This document shows positions 7,801-14,948 of a DNA stretch of 21,168 nucleotides, in pieces; the first letter of the stretch is position 1; every line of letters begins with the position of its first letter. Location of the stretch: positions 1 through 21,168 of the forward strand of contig JAISJZ010000200.1 of assembly GCA_031261125.1 (NCBI GenBank). The letters are read 5' to 3'. The notes beneath the pieces were generated by a model. It saw nothing but the letters and a program-made list of their open reading frames with translations. It had not been told where the DNA came from and searched no databases. Position numbers and translations under genes: made by a program. The stretch comes from Planctomycetaceae bacterium (GTDB lineage Bacteria; Planctomycetota; Planctomycetia; Pirellulales; Thermoguttaceae).

Positions 7801-10800
7801 TCCCAATGCTGTAAGTGTATTGACAACGGCAGTTCCCGATTTAAGGAGCGTATCACCGGTGTAAGTATTCTCGGACTTAATCACCGTCCGTTTGCCTTCA
7901 CCGGAGTTAACTGCGAAACTACCGGTACCGACAACGGTCTTTGTGAAATCGCCGCCGTACGCCACTTCAAACGTTCCATTGTTCTGTGTGTAAATCGTTG
8001 TACCGGCACCGGCTGCATCCTTGTTGCCAGCCGCCAATGTTCCGTCCTTCACCGTTGTTTCTCCGGTGTAGTTGTTCGCCTTGTTCAGTTCAATGCGTCC
8101 GCTGCCGGTTTTTTCCACACTGCCGGCACCGGTAATCGCATTCGTGTATGTTTCCGTTCCGCCGTCCGCAATGTTGAACCGCAATACCTGACCGGCTCCG
8201 TTGATATTGACGGTACCGTTCTTACCTGTGGCATTGACATCCGTCAATTCCAAGTTGCCGCGTATGACGCTGGTCGTTCCGGTGTAATCGCTTTTGGAAC
8301 CGCCGAGCGAAATCCAATCGGTACCGGCTGCCAATTCGATGTTCACATTGCCGATACCGTTAATGTTGTTGCCAAAGACCGGTATTGAACTTTCGCTGCC
8401 GCCGTCCGTTAGTTTCAGGTTTCCGCCGTTCAAGCCGACATCGCCGATACCGAGGGCTTCATTATCAGCGGCAATCAATGTACCGCCGGCGATGTTTGTT
8501 CCGCCGGTGTAATCGTTGCCCCGGTTGATTGTTAAGTCCGCTGCACCGCTTTTGACCAGCGAACCGGCACCGGTAATCTTCTGGTTGTATGTACCGCCGG
8601 CGGCAATGTCAAACTTCGCATTTTTATCAACGGTAACCGTGCGGTTTGCTATGTTATTGCCGAACGCATTGAGATTTGTAATTTTGCCGGTACCGCTGGC
8701 AATTTCAATGCTGCCAAGCAGGTTTGTGTTCGCCCGGTCAATGGTTATCGTTCCGGTTGGACCGGCATTGACGATGAACTTTCCGCCTGTATCGCTCTTG
8801 ACTTCTTTGCCGAGCGTACCTGTGATAGAATCGGCTGCACCGTTGATACCGTAATTTCCGATTTCAAACACTGCACCGCTTCTTATGTCAATAATACTTT
8901 GTGCTGTATAACCAGCATCGCCCGGATTAACTCCGACCGCCGCAATGTTGCCGCCGACAACGCTTGCAGCAACAAGGGTTCCTTTGACAACGGTCGTTCC
9001 GCCGGTGTAGGTGTTCTCTCCGAGCAAAACCAGTGTGCCGTCGCAATCTTTCCACAAAGATTTGCCGTCCCACTTTGCGTAGTTGTTCATCGGAGCATCA
9101 TCTGTCCACGAAGCGTTGTCGGTATTGTCCCGCAGCCCTGTGTATAACTCAAAGACAGTACCCGCCCCCTCAACGCAAAACGTTCCGTTCGCCGAGGCAG
9201 TGTCTTGGCTGTTCCACCGTAAACCCGCCCCGACCTGAATCATTTTCTTGTTATCGCCGGTAATATATTCTCCGATTTTCAGAAAGGAATTGCCTTGTTG
9301 AGCATTGACACCGGCGACATCAAACTGATATTTTCCGTTCTTGTCGATGTCGGTATCCGATTTAACGAGAGTATAGACCGGAACATCATCGGAAGTGGGG
9401 TCAACGCTGTTGTATTTGCCGAAGGAATTGATATTGATGACCGAACCGATTTGGGCTTCAAAACCGCCGGTAACGATTGCCGCTTTGGTAACGCCTGTCC
9501 CGTCTTCTTCGGACGGAACAAGATAATCATCATAAAGTCCGACAGATAAAACGCCGTTTGGACCCAGTTCGGTTTTTCCGGCAACCGTCAGTGTTTTACC
9601 TTCGCCGTCCGCTCCCGCTGCCGGGTCGCTTATGCCGCCGATTGCCAGCGTTGCCTTATTACCTGCATTTCCGACGATAACCGATTCTGCGGTTGTATCA
9701 GCATAAATACCGAGTTGTCCTGCATCAACAGAAACATTTCCGGCGGTTGACGCAGCATTGATATTTGCCGCTCCGGTACCGGTTTTAGCAACTTGTGCGT
9801 TGCTGACAAGTCCGCCGTTGATATCAATCTTTCGTCCGGTACCTGCTTTCAATTCCAACTCGGCTCCGTCCAGATAGATGTCGTTCGCTCCGGTGCCGTC
9901 GAAGTTATCAATGAACGCAACATTGTTCCCGTTTGCCTCGACAATCACCTTAACGTTATTGCCCGAAATGTTGACCGCGGAAATTGCCCCGCCGAAACCG
10001 TCTGCCGTGTTTTGCTTAAAAACAGCATCGGTGAACGTTGCCGTTATTGCACCACTCGCGGGGTCATCGGATTTAACCGCAACAGCACCGCCGTTTCCGG
10101 TTGCGGTATTGTCCTCGAAACTCGTTTGCAATTGACCGTTTTTGCTGACGTTCAATATGCCACCGTTCACAACAGCGATAGCACCGCCGTCCGCAGCGGT
10201 TATTGTTCCTGTTGCCGCCGCACTGTTAGCAAGAAATTTTCCGCCGAGAATCTCCAACGTATCGCCGCCGCTTAACGCCACCGCCCCGCCATAGACATCT
10301 TTCCCGGAAACACTGGAATTACCGACCGCCTTATTGCTTTGAAACGTAATGTTGTCAATCGTATGAGTATTACCGATACTGCCTTCAATGAAGACAGCAC
10401 CGCCCTGCGTCGCCTGGTTGCCGTTCGTTGTACTTGTTCCGAACACGGCATTGGTTATATTCAGTTGGACATCGTCATAAACCCAAATGGCACCGCCGCG
10501 GTATTCCGCTTTGTTATTGATAAACCCCGTTTTGTTTGCCGCTGTGTTAAATGTCAATGTCCCGCTGGCAACCGCGATGGCTCCGCCGTTGGATTCCCAG
10601 CCGATACCGGTTTGCGGACCGGCGATGTTGCCGTCGAACTGCGCATAACCAATCACAACATCGGCGTATTGGGAATAGATTGCTCCGCCGTGTCCGTTGC
10701 TGGTTTTGTTGCCGATAAAAGACACGTTGTCAAAATTTGCCGTCCTGCCGTCAATCTGCACGGCACCGCCGTCATTAACGGCAGTATTACCGCCGCCTGC

Positions 10801-11427
10801 ACTGCCGAACCTTGTATTCCTGACATCCAGTGCTGTGTTCCGTACATTGACGGCAGCACCGTAAATACCGGTGTTTCTGAGAAACTGTGCCTTCGCCGCA
10901 TCCGTTGTTCCGCCGGTAATGTTCAACGTTCCGTTATTGACGACGACCGCACTCACGCCGAACTGCTCGATACTGACGCTGTCCAGCGTTAACGCTGTGC
11001 CGGACGGGGGCGAATTGTCTGCTCTTCCGATAAACGAAAACGTACCGCCGCCTGAAAGTGTGCCGTCGCCCCGGATAACACCCGCAGTACCGCTGCTTTT
11101 CTTAATCGTCAATGATGCACCATCGCCGAGTAAGGAAGTATCCAAATCGTCTATGTTGAGGGAATGGGTTAACGAAGTGTCCGCGGTGAAACCGTCCGAA
11201 AGGGTAAGGACGTTAACCGCCCCGAAAGCACCGGGAATGGTTGTCCGCAGTTCTTCCAAGGAGAGATAGGTCGTAGGAATTCCGTCGGCATCCAGTTCGA
11301 TAGTTTGTCCGAACGCGGGTTTATCGGCAACCCACGGGAACATCGCCAAAATAACGGCAAGCGCACCTGCGGCAAGTTGATTCCTTCTGATAGTTCTCGT
11401 CCGTGAAACAGCAGTGTTCTTTTTCAT
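4897..11427 (-). CDS. Giant autotransporter with Pmp-like motifs, PATR repeats and beta-barrel
   Basis: A type V secretion protein of 2176 residues. Residues 1-40 form a long basic-then-hydrophobic signal sequence ending PAFGQ. Residues about 180-510 are a predicted right-handed beta-helix with nine GGA[IV] tetrapeptides (220, 247, 281, 311, 342, 380, 414, 446, 479) and nine FxxN motifs (182, 237, 264, 302, 362, 398, 437, 470, 505), the pair of motifs that defines chlamydial Pmp passengers. Residues about 800-1660 hold about ten PATR-type repeats (autotransporter-associated beta strand; for example NTYTGGTTVVKGTLVA and NTYSGTTTVKGGTLAVKNED). Residues about 1904-2176 are an autotransporter barrel with alternating aromatic strands and the terminal ISLRW, an aromatic end as BAM recognition expects. 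An odd CEHC pair (C1881, C1884) precedes the barrel. Surface display, probably for adhesion, is inferred. It is monocistronic, with its own terminator. Translation begins at ATG 11427; AAGGA is a distant weak ribosome site. Confidence 0.88.
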   Translation of the reverse strand: MKKNTAVSRTRTIRRNQLAAGALAVILAMFPWVADKPAFGQTIELDADGIPTTYLSLEELRTTIPGAFGAVNVLTLSDGFTADTSLTHSLNIDDLDTSLLGDGASLTIKKSSGTAGVIRGDGTLSGGGTFSFIGRADNSPPSGTALTLDSVSIEQFGVSAVVVNNGTLNITGGTTDAAKAQFLRNTGIYGAAVNVRNTALDVRNTRFGSAGGGNTAVNDGGAVQIDGRTANFDNVSFIGNKTSNGHGGAIYSQYADVVIGYAQFDGNIAGPQTGIGWESNGGAIAVASGTLTFNTAANKTGFINNKAEYRGGAIWVYDDVQLNITNAVFGTSTTNGNQATQGGAVFIEGSIGNTHTIDNITFQSNKAVGNSSVSGKDVYGGAVALSGGDTLEILGGKFLANSAAATGTITAADGGAIAVVNGGILNVSKNGQLQTSFEDNTATGNGGAVAVKSDDPASGAITATFTDAVFKQNTADGFGGAISAVNISGNNVKVIVEANGNNVAFIDNFDGTGANDIYLDGAELELKAGTGRKIDINGGLVSNAQVAKTGTGAANINAASTAGNVSVDAGQLGIYADTTAESVIVGNAGNKATLAIGGISDPAAGADGEGKTLTVAGKTELGPNGVLSVGLYDDYLVPSEEDGTGVTKAAIVTGGFEAQIGSVININSFGKYNSVDPTSDDVPVYTLVKSDTDIDKNGKYQFDVAGVNAQQGNSFLKIGEYITGDNKKMIQVGAGLRWNSQDTASANGTFCVEGAGTVFELYTGLRDNTDNASWTDDAPMNNYAKWDGKSLWKDCDGTLVLLGENTYTGGTTVVKGTLVAASVVGGNIAAVGVNPGDAGYTAQSIIDIRSGAVFEIGNYGINGAADSITGTLGKEVKSDTGGKFIVNAGPTGTITIDRANTNLLGSIEIASGTGKITNLNAFGNNIANRTVTVDKNAKFDIAAGGTYNQKITGAGSLVKSGAADLTINRGNDYTGGTNIAGGTLIAADNEALGIGDVGLNGGNLKLTDGGSESSIPVFGNNINGIGNVNIELAAGTDWISLGGSKSDYTGTTSVIRGNLELTDVNATGKNGTVNINGAGQVLRFNIADGGTETYTNAITGAGSVEKTGSGRIELNKANNYTGETTVKDGTLAAGNKDAAGAGTTIYTQNNGTFEVAYGGDFTKTVVGTGSFAVNSGEGKRTVIKSENTYTGDTLLKSGTAVVNTLTALGENTSDRTVQFTGGGLEFNISGDGAFHQKLSGDTGTVVKVNNNVLTLDGKSGNFKGDVIVKDGGLIARSVSSGTIDALGTGGLVIEKNGLVTLDLGGELKNTVSGSGKLIVDVGSKNTATFSGDNTDFGGIADVQSGTMKITNLNGAGTNDNSIGSVELSADTFLDIAAGESGAFNKKINGAGSLIKSGSSRVELSYPNTYSGTTTVKGGTLAVKNEDALGSDGAVTVQTPGTLEIAYGDADGTDFNKLIQGDGNVAVNPGAGNKVIFDKENIYSGKTSVETGSLVLENLKGTGTTKEAAVADGAALELEANGTYDRKITGDGKLVIGEARTVELTGTNSHLNTIVEEDARLDIGSSTALGREATTLKDGASLGFTQSVEVKNSIVLEGLGKANIDTRTFDSAISGDISGDAGLVKLGTGSLTLTGDNAFSGGLDVNKGRVIVDKVDALGTGAVKTAKDAELELNIKGRETLRSGIDTTQGTLIKSGTGQLDFTDKYVTGKMEAVDGSIGVQLGKAFIKATNGFIAGPDAKIVGLYQGADGLERGSDNATKFLALDGAGSSNFSKYGFISDLDHVQWATAQEGNQLYYLLWLGSFADAYADSLSPNAQEAAKGADGLPLTDDLAKVLNGLTNRNDVIDAFNTLHGEIYAVSTYAVADIQRGFNERLLDRRLLCEHCREFKSFRGQERSGANGGVNRELWATFTGGGNFRSKFDKFSGYSIGRWGVLGGLEQEYAKGFFTGVALGYDQADLELKQLPMEDQFYAVHLAAYFNYTIQDWSVLGYTGYSKNWHDVRREVDLVGAKANNKFDDDVFTMGFELGKLYHWNNVNLMPVVGVDYIHVTTPYTAEKNAGIANLVVHRNRYTSFRIPIGVKSSSEFDVQGVKFRPELRAYFLPDFGNTGVYGRTAFASAPSNTFIMDSGARTRGGVRLGVGMQARLTDFINVGFDYDAEFWERYARHDLGGNISLRW

Positions 11428-11471
11428 AGCGTCTGAAAATCCTTTACGTTTTCTCCGGGGGAGCGGTAGAA

Positions 11472-11500
11472 AAGGTACACGGTGTTCTACTTTTCGGCAA
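11472..11500 (-). promoter_or_regulatory. Candidate promoter of the autotransporter gene
   Basis: On the minus strand TTGCCG (11500-11495) and TACCTT (11477-11472) are separated by 17 bases and lie 45 bases before the start codon. The -10 match is weak (three of six), so this is a tentative call. Confidence 0.3.
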
Positions 11501-11510
11501 ACTGACTTTT

Positions 11511-11547
11511 GTTTCTGAAATGTTTTTGAATGTTTCTGAAATGTTTT
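11511..11547. repeat. Helically phased GTTTCTGAAAT repeats in the divergent promoter region
   Basis: GTTTCTGAAATGTTTT occurs at 11511-11526 and exactly again at 11532-11547, a period of 21 bases. Between them GTTTTTGAAT (11522-11531) is a degenerate third unit, so units recur every 10 to 11 bases, one helical turn. The block lies 84 bases upstream of the autotransporter start and 100 bases upstream of the DoxX-like start. That placement suits a regulator binding side by side on one face of the DNA, or intrinsic curvature from phased A/T tracts. Confidence 0.55.
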
Positions 11548-11575
11548 GGGGCAAAAAATTCTTTTTTCCTATTAC

Positions 11576-11604
11576 TTGTTTCCTGTTTCGGTTTGTGGTA
11601 GAAT
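11576..11604 (+). promoter_or_regulatory. Candidate promoter of the DoxX-like gene
   Basis: TTGTTT (11576-11581), a 17-base spacer and TAGAAT (11599-11604, five of six -10 positions) read rightward, ending 43 bases before the DoxX-like ATG. The short spacing to the gene and the good -10 box support it. Confidence 0.45.
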
Positions 11605-11647
11605 CAGAACAGTATCCACTGGACACCTCATAATTTCGACACCCCTT

Positions 11648-12661
11648 ATGAACAACTGTAAGTGTTTTGCCGTCCGCATCGGAATATGCGGCGTTGTTTT
11701 GATTGTTCTCCTGCGTATCGCCATCGGCTGGCACTTCTTCTACGAAGGAATTCACAAGTTTGACCCCGCCGCCGACTTCTCCGCTAAAGGATTCCTCGGT
11801 ATCGCCAAAGGTCCCGCCGCTCAACTCTACTACGACTTCCTCCCGGACATCGACGGCACGAAACGGCTCGAAATTGCTGATGCCAAAGACAGCAAAGGCA
11901 AAGAAATAAAAACGTTCATTGTGTATGAGAACGCTTGGAACGATTACTATCAGCGGTTTGTGAAGCGGAACAAACTGGACGAAAATCAAAAGAAGGAAGC
12001 GGAAGCCGTTTTCAATCACTATCTCGATTCGCTCCGCGGCGGTGCTGCCGACATCGGTTCGGATGTCGAAGGATTCAAAGCAAGTTTGAAACGCTATGAC
12101 GAAATGAAGAAAGCGCAGCCGAACGGGGCAGAATACGAGCAAGTCCGCCGCTGGGACGCAATGATGAAATACCGCGGCGAAGCCGGAGCGTGGCTGAAAA
12201 TGCTTGACGGAATGGGCGACGGACTGCAATCCGATTTAGCAAAAATCGTTTCGCCGCAACTGCAAGGCGATAAAGGACGTATTATCACGAAACCGGAAAA
12301 AGCGATGGTGCCGAACCCGATTATTCCGCGGCAAATGGACTTACTCGATTTAAGCGTGATGTGCGGTTTGTCCGCCATCGGCTTTTGTATGATTATCGGC
12401 TTTTGCAACCGGTTGGCGTGTTTGGGCGGTGCGGCGTTTTTGGTGAACGTGATAATGACGACATTTCCGGTACCGGGCGTTCATCCGCCGCTTCCCAGTG
12501 CCGTCGGCAACTTCCTGTTTGTCAGTAAGGATGCGGTTGAGTTAATCGCAATGATTTTCCTCGCGGCGGTACCGGCGGGACGCTGGGGCGGACTCGATTA
12601 TTTTCTGTGGAATTTCGGCGGAAAGAAAATCGCCGCCCGGTTCGGACTCGGAGAAGAATAA
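11648..12661 (+). CDS. DoxX-like integral membrane protein with large soluble insert
   Basis: A 337-residue inner-membrane protein from the ATG at 11648. The frame is open upstream to 11546, but that extension is not hydrophobic and covers the promoter region. The first membrane segment (about 9-31) contains LRIAIGWHFFYEGIHKF, the DoxX signature with its E-x-x-K turn. Residues about 35-235 are soluble, charged and largely helical. Three further membrane segments follow at about 240-260, 262-280 and 297-320, with PLPSAVGNFLFVSKDAVELI resembling the later DoxX helices. Known DoxX proteins are four-helix membrane proteins of about 130-170 residues, so here a domain of about 200 residues is inserted between helices 1 and 2. 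DoxX proteins are associated with redox or thiol metabolism, but no catalytic role is established. The Gfo/Idh/MocA gene follows on the same strand after 92 bases, so the two are probably co-transcribed. Confidence 0.7.
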   Translation: MNNCKCFAVRIGICGVVLIVLLRIAIGWHFFYEGIHKFDPAADFSAKGFLGIAKGPAAQLYYDFLPDIDGTKRLEIADAKDSKGKEIKTFIVYENAWNDYYQRFVKRNKLDENQKKEAEAVFNHYLDSLRGGAADIGSDVEGFKASLKRYDEMKKAQPNGAEYEQVRRWDAMMKYRGEAGAWLKMLDGMGDGLQSDLAKIVSPQLQGDKGRIITKPEKAMVPNPIIPRQMDLLDLSVMCGLSAIGFCMIIGFCNRLACLGGAAFLVNVIMTTFPVPGVHPPLPSAVGNFLFVSKDAVELIAMIFLAAVPAGRWGGLDYFLWNFGGKKIAARFGLGEE

Positions 12662-12687
12662 TGAAGTTGACCTATGCTTTTCGGCAA

Positions 12688-12720
12688 GCCGTCGGGAGCG
12701 GTTATGTTAAAACCGGCGGC
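12688..12720 (+). other. Intergenic hairpin between DoxX-like and oxidoreductase genes
   Basis: GCCGTCGG (12688-12695) pairs with CCGGCGGC (12713-12720) with one T-G wobble around a 17-base loop. No T tract follows, so it is more likely an mRNA processing or stability element than a terminator. Confidence 0.35.
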
Positions 12721-12753
12721 TAAACACCAACATTCACCACCATAACAATACCA

Positions 12754-14556
12754 ATGTCAGATACTCAAAATACTAACGCGGGGCAAGCCCCTGCGGTTAA
12801 CGGCGGTTTATCCCGCCGGGACTTCAACAAGGGCGGCGTTCTCGCGGCATTAGCGGTTCCCGCTGTCAGTTTGGGGGCGTTCTATACCGGCTATACCGGC
12901 ACGAAGTTCCGTCCCGTCCGCGTCGGCGTAGTCGGTACCGGCGATGAAGGACAAGTCCTTCTCGGTGCCATCAACCCTGAATACATCGAAGTCAAAGCGA
13001 TTGCCGACATTCGTCCATACAACCAATTCCGGGCGTTTTACGGCGACTGCTATTCCGATGTTGCCTTGAAAGCCCGACCGGGATTGCTGGCGAAATACGG
13101 CTGGAACACCGAAGCCGAAGGACGCAAACATATCAAGGTATTCACCGATTACAAAGAACTGCTGGCGAACGCCAAAGCCCTCGGCATTGAGGCAATTATC
13201 ATCGGTCTGCCGCTGCACCTTCACGCACCCGCCGCGGTTGCAGCGTTGCGGCAAGGACTGCACGTCCTCACGGAAAAACTGATGGGACACAGTGTTGCCA
13301 ACTGCAAAGAAATGGCACGCGCCGCCGCCCAAGCAAACCGGCACCTGGCGACCGGTCATCAGCGGCACTACAACATCCTCTATCAAGAAGCGGTTGACCA
13401 AATCAAACGCGGGCTGCTCGGCGACATCCATTACATCCGGGCGCAGTGGCACCGGAACAATTCGCCGTCCGGCGATTCGTGGCAGATGCCGATGCCCAAG
13501 GACATAAAACCGGCGGACTTGCAGGCGGCGAAGTTGAATAACGAACTTCGGGCTTGGAGAAAAGCGTTGAGTGAAGCCCGCGGTCCTGCTATCGAAACGT
13601 GGGCAAAAAAAGTCGCTCAAAAGGAAGCCCAGATTGCCGACATTGTTTTAGCAGCCGGCGGAAAGTATCAGGACTTGGACATTAAATCCGCAAAGGATTA
13701 CGGTTATCAGGACGGAACATTTAAGGGCGACGGTCAGGAATACGACCGACCGGCAGCGGAAGAGTTGCTCCGCTGGCGGTTGTGGCGGCGTACCGGCGGC
13801 GGTCTGATGGTAGAATTGGGGTCGCACCAACTCGATGCGGCAAGCATTTTCCTGGCAGCAAACCGTGACCGGTACCTTGACGCAACCAACAACCCTGCCC
13901 CCCGCGGCGAAAAAGTTCACCCGTTGAAAGTTCACGTTTCCGCGAATCGAAACATTTTCCAACTTGACCGGGAAGCGAACGACCATATCACGACGCTTGT
14001 CGAATTTCCGGCACCGGATTACGATGAAAAAACGGTTGCCGGTCGCAAACGGAAGATTTGCGTTCAATACTCTACCATCAACGGCAACGGGTTCGGCGGA
14101 TACGGCGAAATCGTTTATGGAACCGACGGCACGTTGGTTTTGGAAACGGAGAGCGATTCGCAACTGTTCCGCAGCGGCGGCAGCGGGTCATCCGTTTCGG
14201 CAAAGTCCGAAGCCGGGGCGTTGGATACGCAGTCGTCGGGACCCGCTCAGAAAGCGGTCGGCGGTGCGAAGGCAGAAGTCAGCCGGGGCTACAAAGAGGA
14301 ATTGGAACATTGGGCGTGGTGCGTCCGGGTCAATCCGAACAATGCCGACTCAAAATTGCAGCCGCGGTGCAATCCGAAAATTGCGTTAGGCGATTCCGTC
14401 ATTGCGCTGGTTACGAACATTGCCGCCGACCAAGGGCAAAGTATCACGTTCAACGAGAAGTGGTTCGACCCGTTTGACGATGCTACGCCGGAAACGGATA
14501 TTCTCAAAGACCCGCTCGGCAAACCCGACTTGAACAAGGATATTTATAAAGCGTAA
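12754..14556 (+). CDS. Tat-exported Gfo/Idh/MocA family oxidoreductase
   Basis: A 600-residue dehydrogenase-like protein. SRRDFNK (20-26) followed by a hydrophobic, Ala-rich stretch to about residue 45 is a twin-arginine signal, so it is exported folded, probably with bound NAD(P). The Rossmann fold begins at VRVGVVGTGDEG (55-66) and runs through GLPLHLHAPAAVAALRQGLH (151-170) and EKLMGHS (174-180), the family's usual EKP position carrying Leu for Pro. GSHQLD (356-361) is the conserved substrate-side motif that holds the catalytic-type His and Asp in relatives. Between them, about 250-335 is a charged helical insertion. Planctomycetes encode many Tat-exported members, mostly with unknown substrates, commonly presumed to act on sugars or inositols. 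The DoxX-like gene precedes it and may serve as its membrane partner, which is inference. Length is above the usual 350-450 because of the signal and inserts. ATG 12754 is preceded by no clear Shine-Dalgarno sequence. Confidence 0.85.
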   Translation: MSDTQNTNAGQAPAVNGGLSRRDFNKGGVLAALAVPAVSLGAFYTGYTGTKFRPVRVGVVGTGDEGQVLLGAINPEYIEVKAIADIRPYNQFRAFYGDCYSDVALKARPGLLAKYGWNTEAEGRKHIKVFTDYKELLANAKALGIEAIIIGLPLHLHAPAAVAALRQGLHVLTEKLMGHSVANCKEMARAAAQANRHLATGHQRHYNILYQEAVDQIKRGLLGDIHYIRAQWHRNNSPSGDSWQMPMPKDIKPADLQAAKLNNELRAWRKALSEARGPAIETWAKKVAQKEAQIADIVLAAGGKYQDLDIKSAKDYGYQDGTFKGDGQEYDRPAAEELLRWRLWRRTGGGLMVELGSHQLDAASIFLAANRDRYLDATNNPAPRGEKVHPLKVHVSANRNIFQLDREANDHITTLVEFPAPDYDEKTVAGRKRKICVQYSTINGNGFGGYGEIVYGTDGTLVLETESDSQLFRSGGSGSSVSAKSEAGALDTQSSGPAQKAVGGAKAEVSRGYKEELEHWAWCVRVNPNNADSKLQPRCNPKIALGDSVIALVTNIAADQGQSITFNEKWFDPFDDATPETDILKDPLGKPDLNKDIYKA

Positions 14557-14571
14557 TAACACACTGTTGAG

Positions 14572-14589
14572 CCGCCGCTTCAGCGGCGG
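14572..14589 (+). other. GC-rich hairpin between oxidoreductase and HIT genes
   Basis: CCGCCGC (14572-14578), loop TTCA, GCGGCGG (14583-14589) make a perfect seven-pair stem 16 bases after the oxidoreductase stop codon. No T tract follows, so intrinsic termination is not supported. It may mark the 3' end of the upstream transcript or block ribosomes from the HIT start 14 bases later. Confidence 0.5.
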
Positions 14590-14602
14590 TCATCGTATTC
14601 CA

Positions 14603-14929
14603 ATGGCAAAAACGATTTTCAAGCAAATCATCGACAAAGAAATACCGGCACAAATCGTCTATGAAGACGATTTGTGCGTTGTGTTTCACGACGTTCACCC
14701 GCAGGCACCGGTTCATCTGCTCGTTGTGCCGAAGAAGGAAATTGTTTCGTTTAACGAGTTGACTGCCGAAGATACGCCGCTGCTGGGGCATTTGTTTGCC
14801 GTGATTCAAAAGTTGGCGAAAGAGTTTCATTTAGACAACGGATACCGTATCGTTAATAACTGCGGAAAGGACGGCGGTCAAAGTGTTGCCCATCTGCATT
14901 TTCACCTGTTAGGCGGCTGTCAGTTATGA
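14603..14929 (+). CDS. HIT family nucleotide-binding hydrolase (HinT-like)
   Basis: A 108-residue cytosolic protein. MAKTIFKQIIDKEIPA, YEDD (about 20-23) and PVHLLVVPKK are the classic HinT segments, and the histidine triad is present in SVAHLHFHLLGG, with H97, H99 and H101. HinT-type enzymes hydrolyse purine nucleoside phosphoramidates, including aminoacyl-adenylates, through a covalent nucleotidyl-histidine intermediate formed at the middle His. The ATG at 14603 is chosen because it matches homologues; an upstream in-frame start at 14567 would add twelve residues encoded by the hairpin region. The protein ends just after GGCQL, a few residues shorter than HinT proteins that end GGRQLxWPPG. 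The GspF-like gene begins 20 bases downstream. It is a conserved housekeeping family, and its neighbours do not suggest a special role. Confidence 0.9.
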   Translation: MAKTIFKQIIDKEIPAQIVYEDDLCVVFHDVHPQAPVHLLVVPKKEIVSFNELTAEDTPLLGHLFAVIQKLAKEFHLDNGYRIVNNCGKDGGQSVAHLHFHLLGGCQL

Positions 14930-14948
14930 ACACGTTTTTACCCAGGCA

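Noticed and set aside
6341..8388. Long plus-strand open frames (over 200 codons) inside the autotransporter gene
   Set aside because: Their translations are low-complexity mirrors of the PATR repeat codons. The minus-strand protein is continuous and well formed from signal to barrel.
7000..9020. CRISPR-like impression from recurring short words such as CCGGTGTAAGTATTC
   Set aside because: The recurrences are degenerate, irregularly spaced and explained by protein-level PATR repeats.
11444..12229. A 261-codon minus-strand open frame opposite the DoxX-like gene
   Set aside because: It lies opposite a strong membrane-protein frame with recognisable motifs and crosses the promoter region. Its translation shows no family features.
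12850..13620. A 256-codon minus-strand open frame opposite the oxidoreductase gene
   Set aside because: Antisense to a clear Gfo/Idh/MocA protein; the frame stays open because of the codon bias of the true gene.
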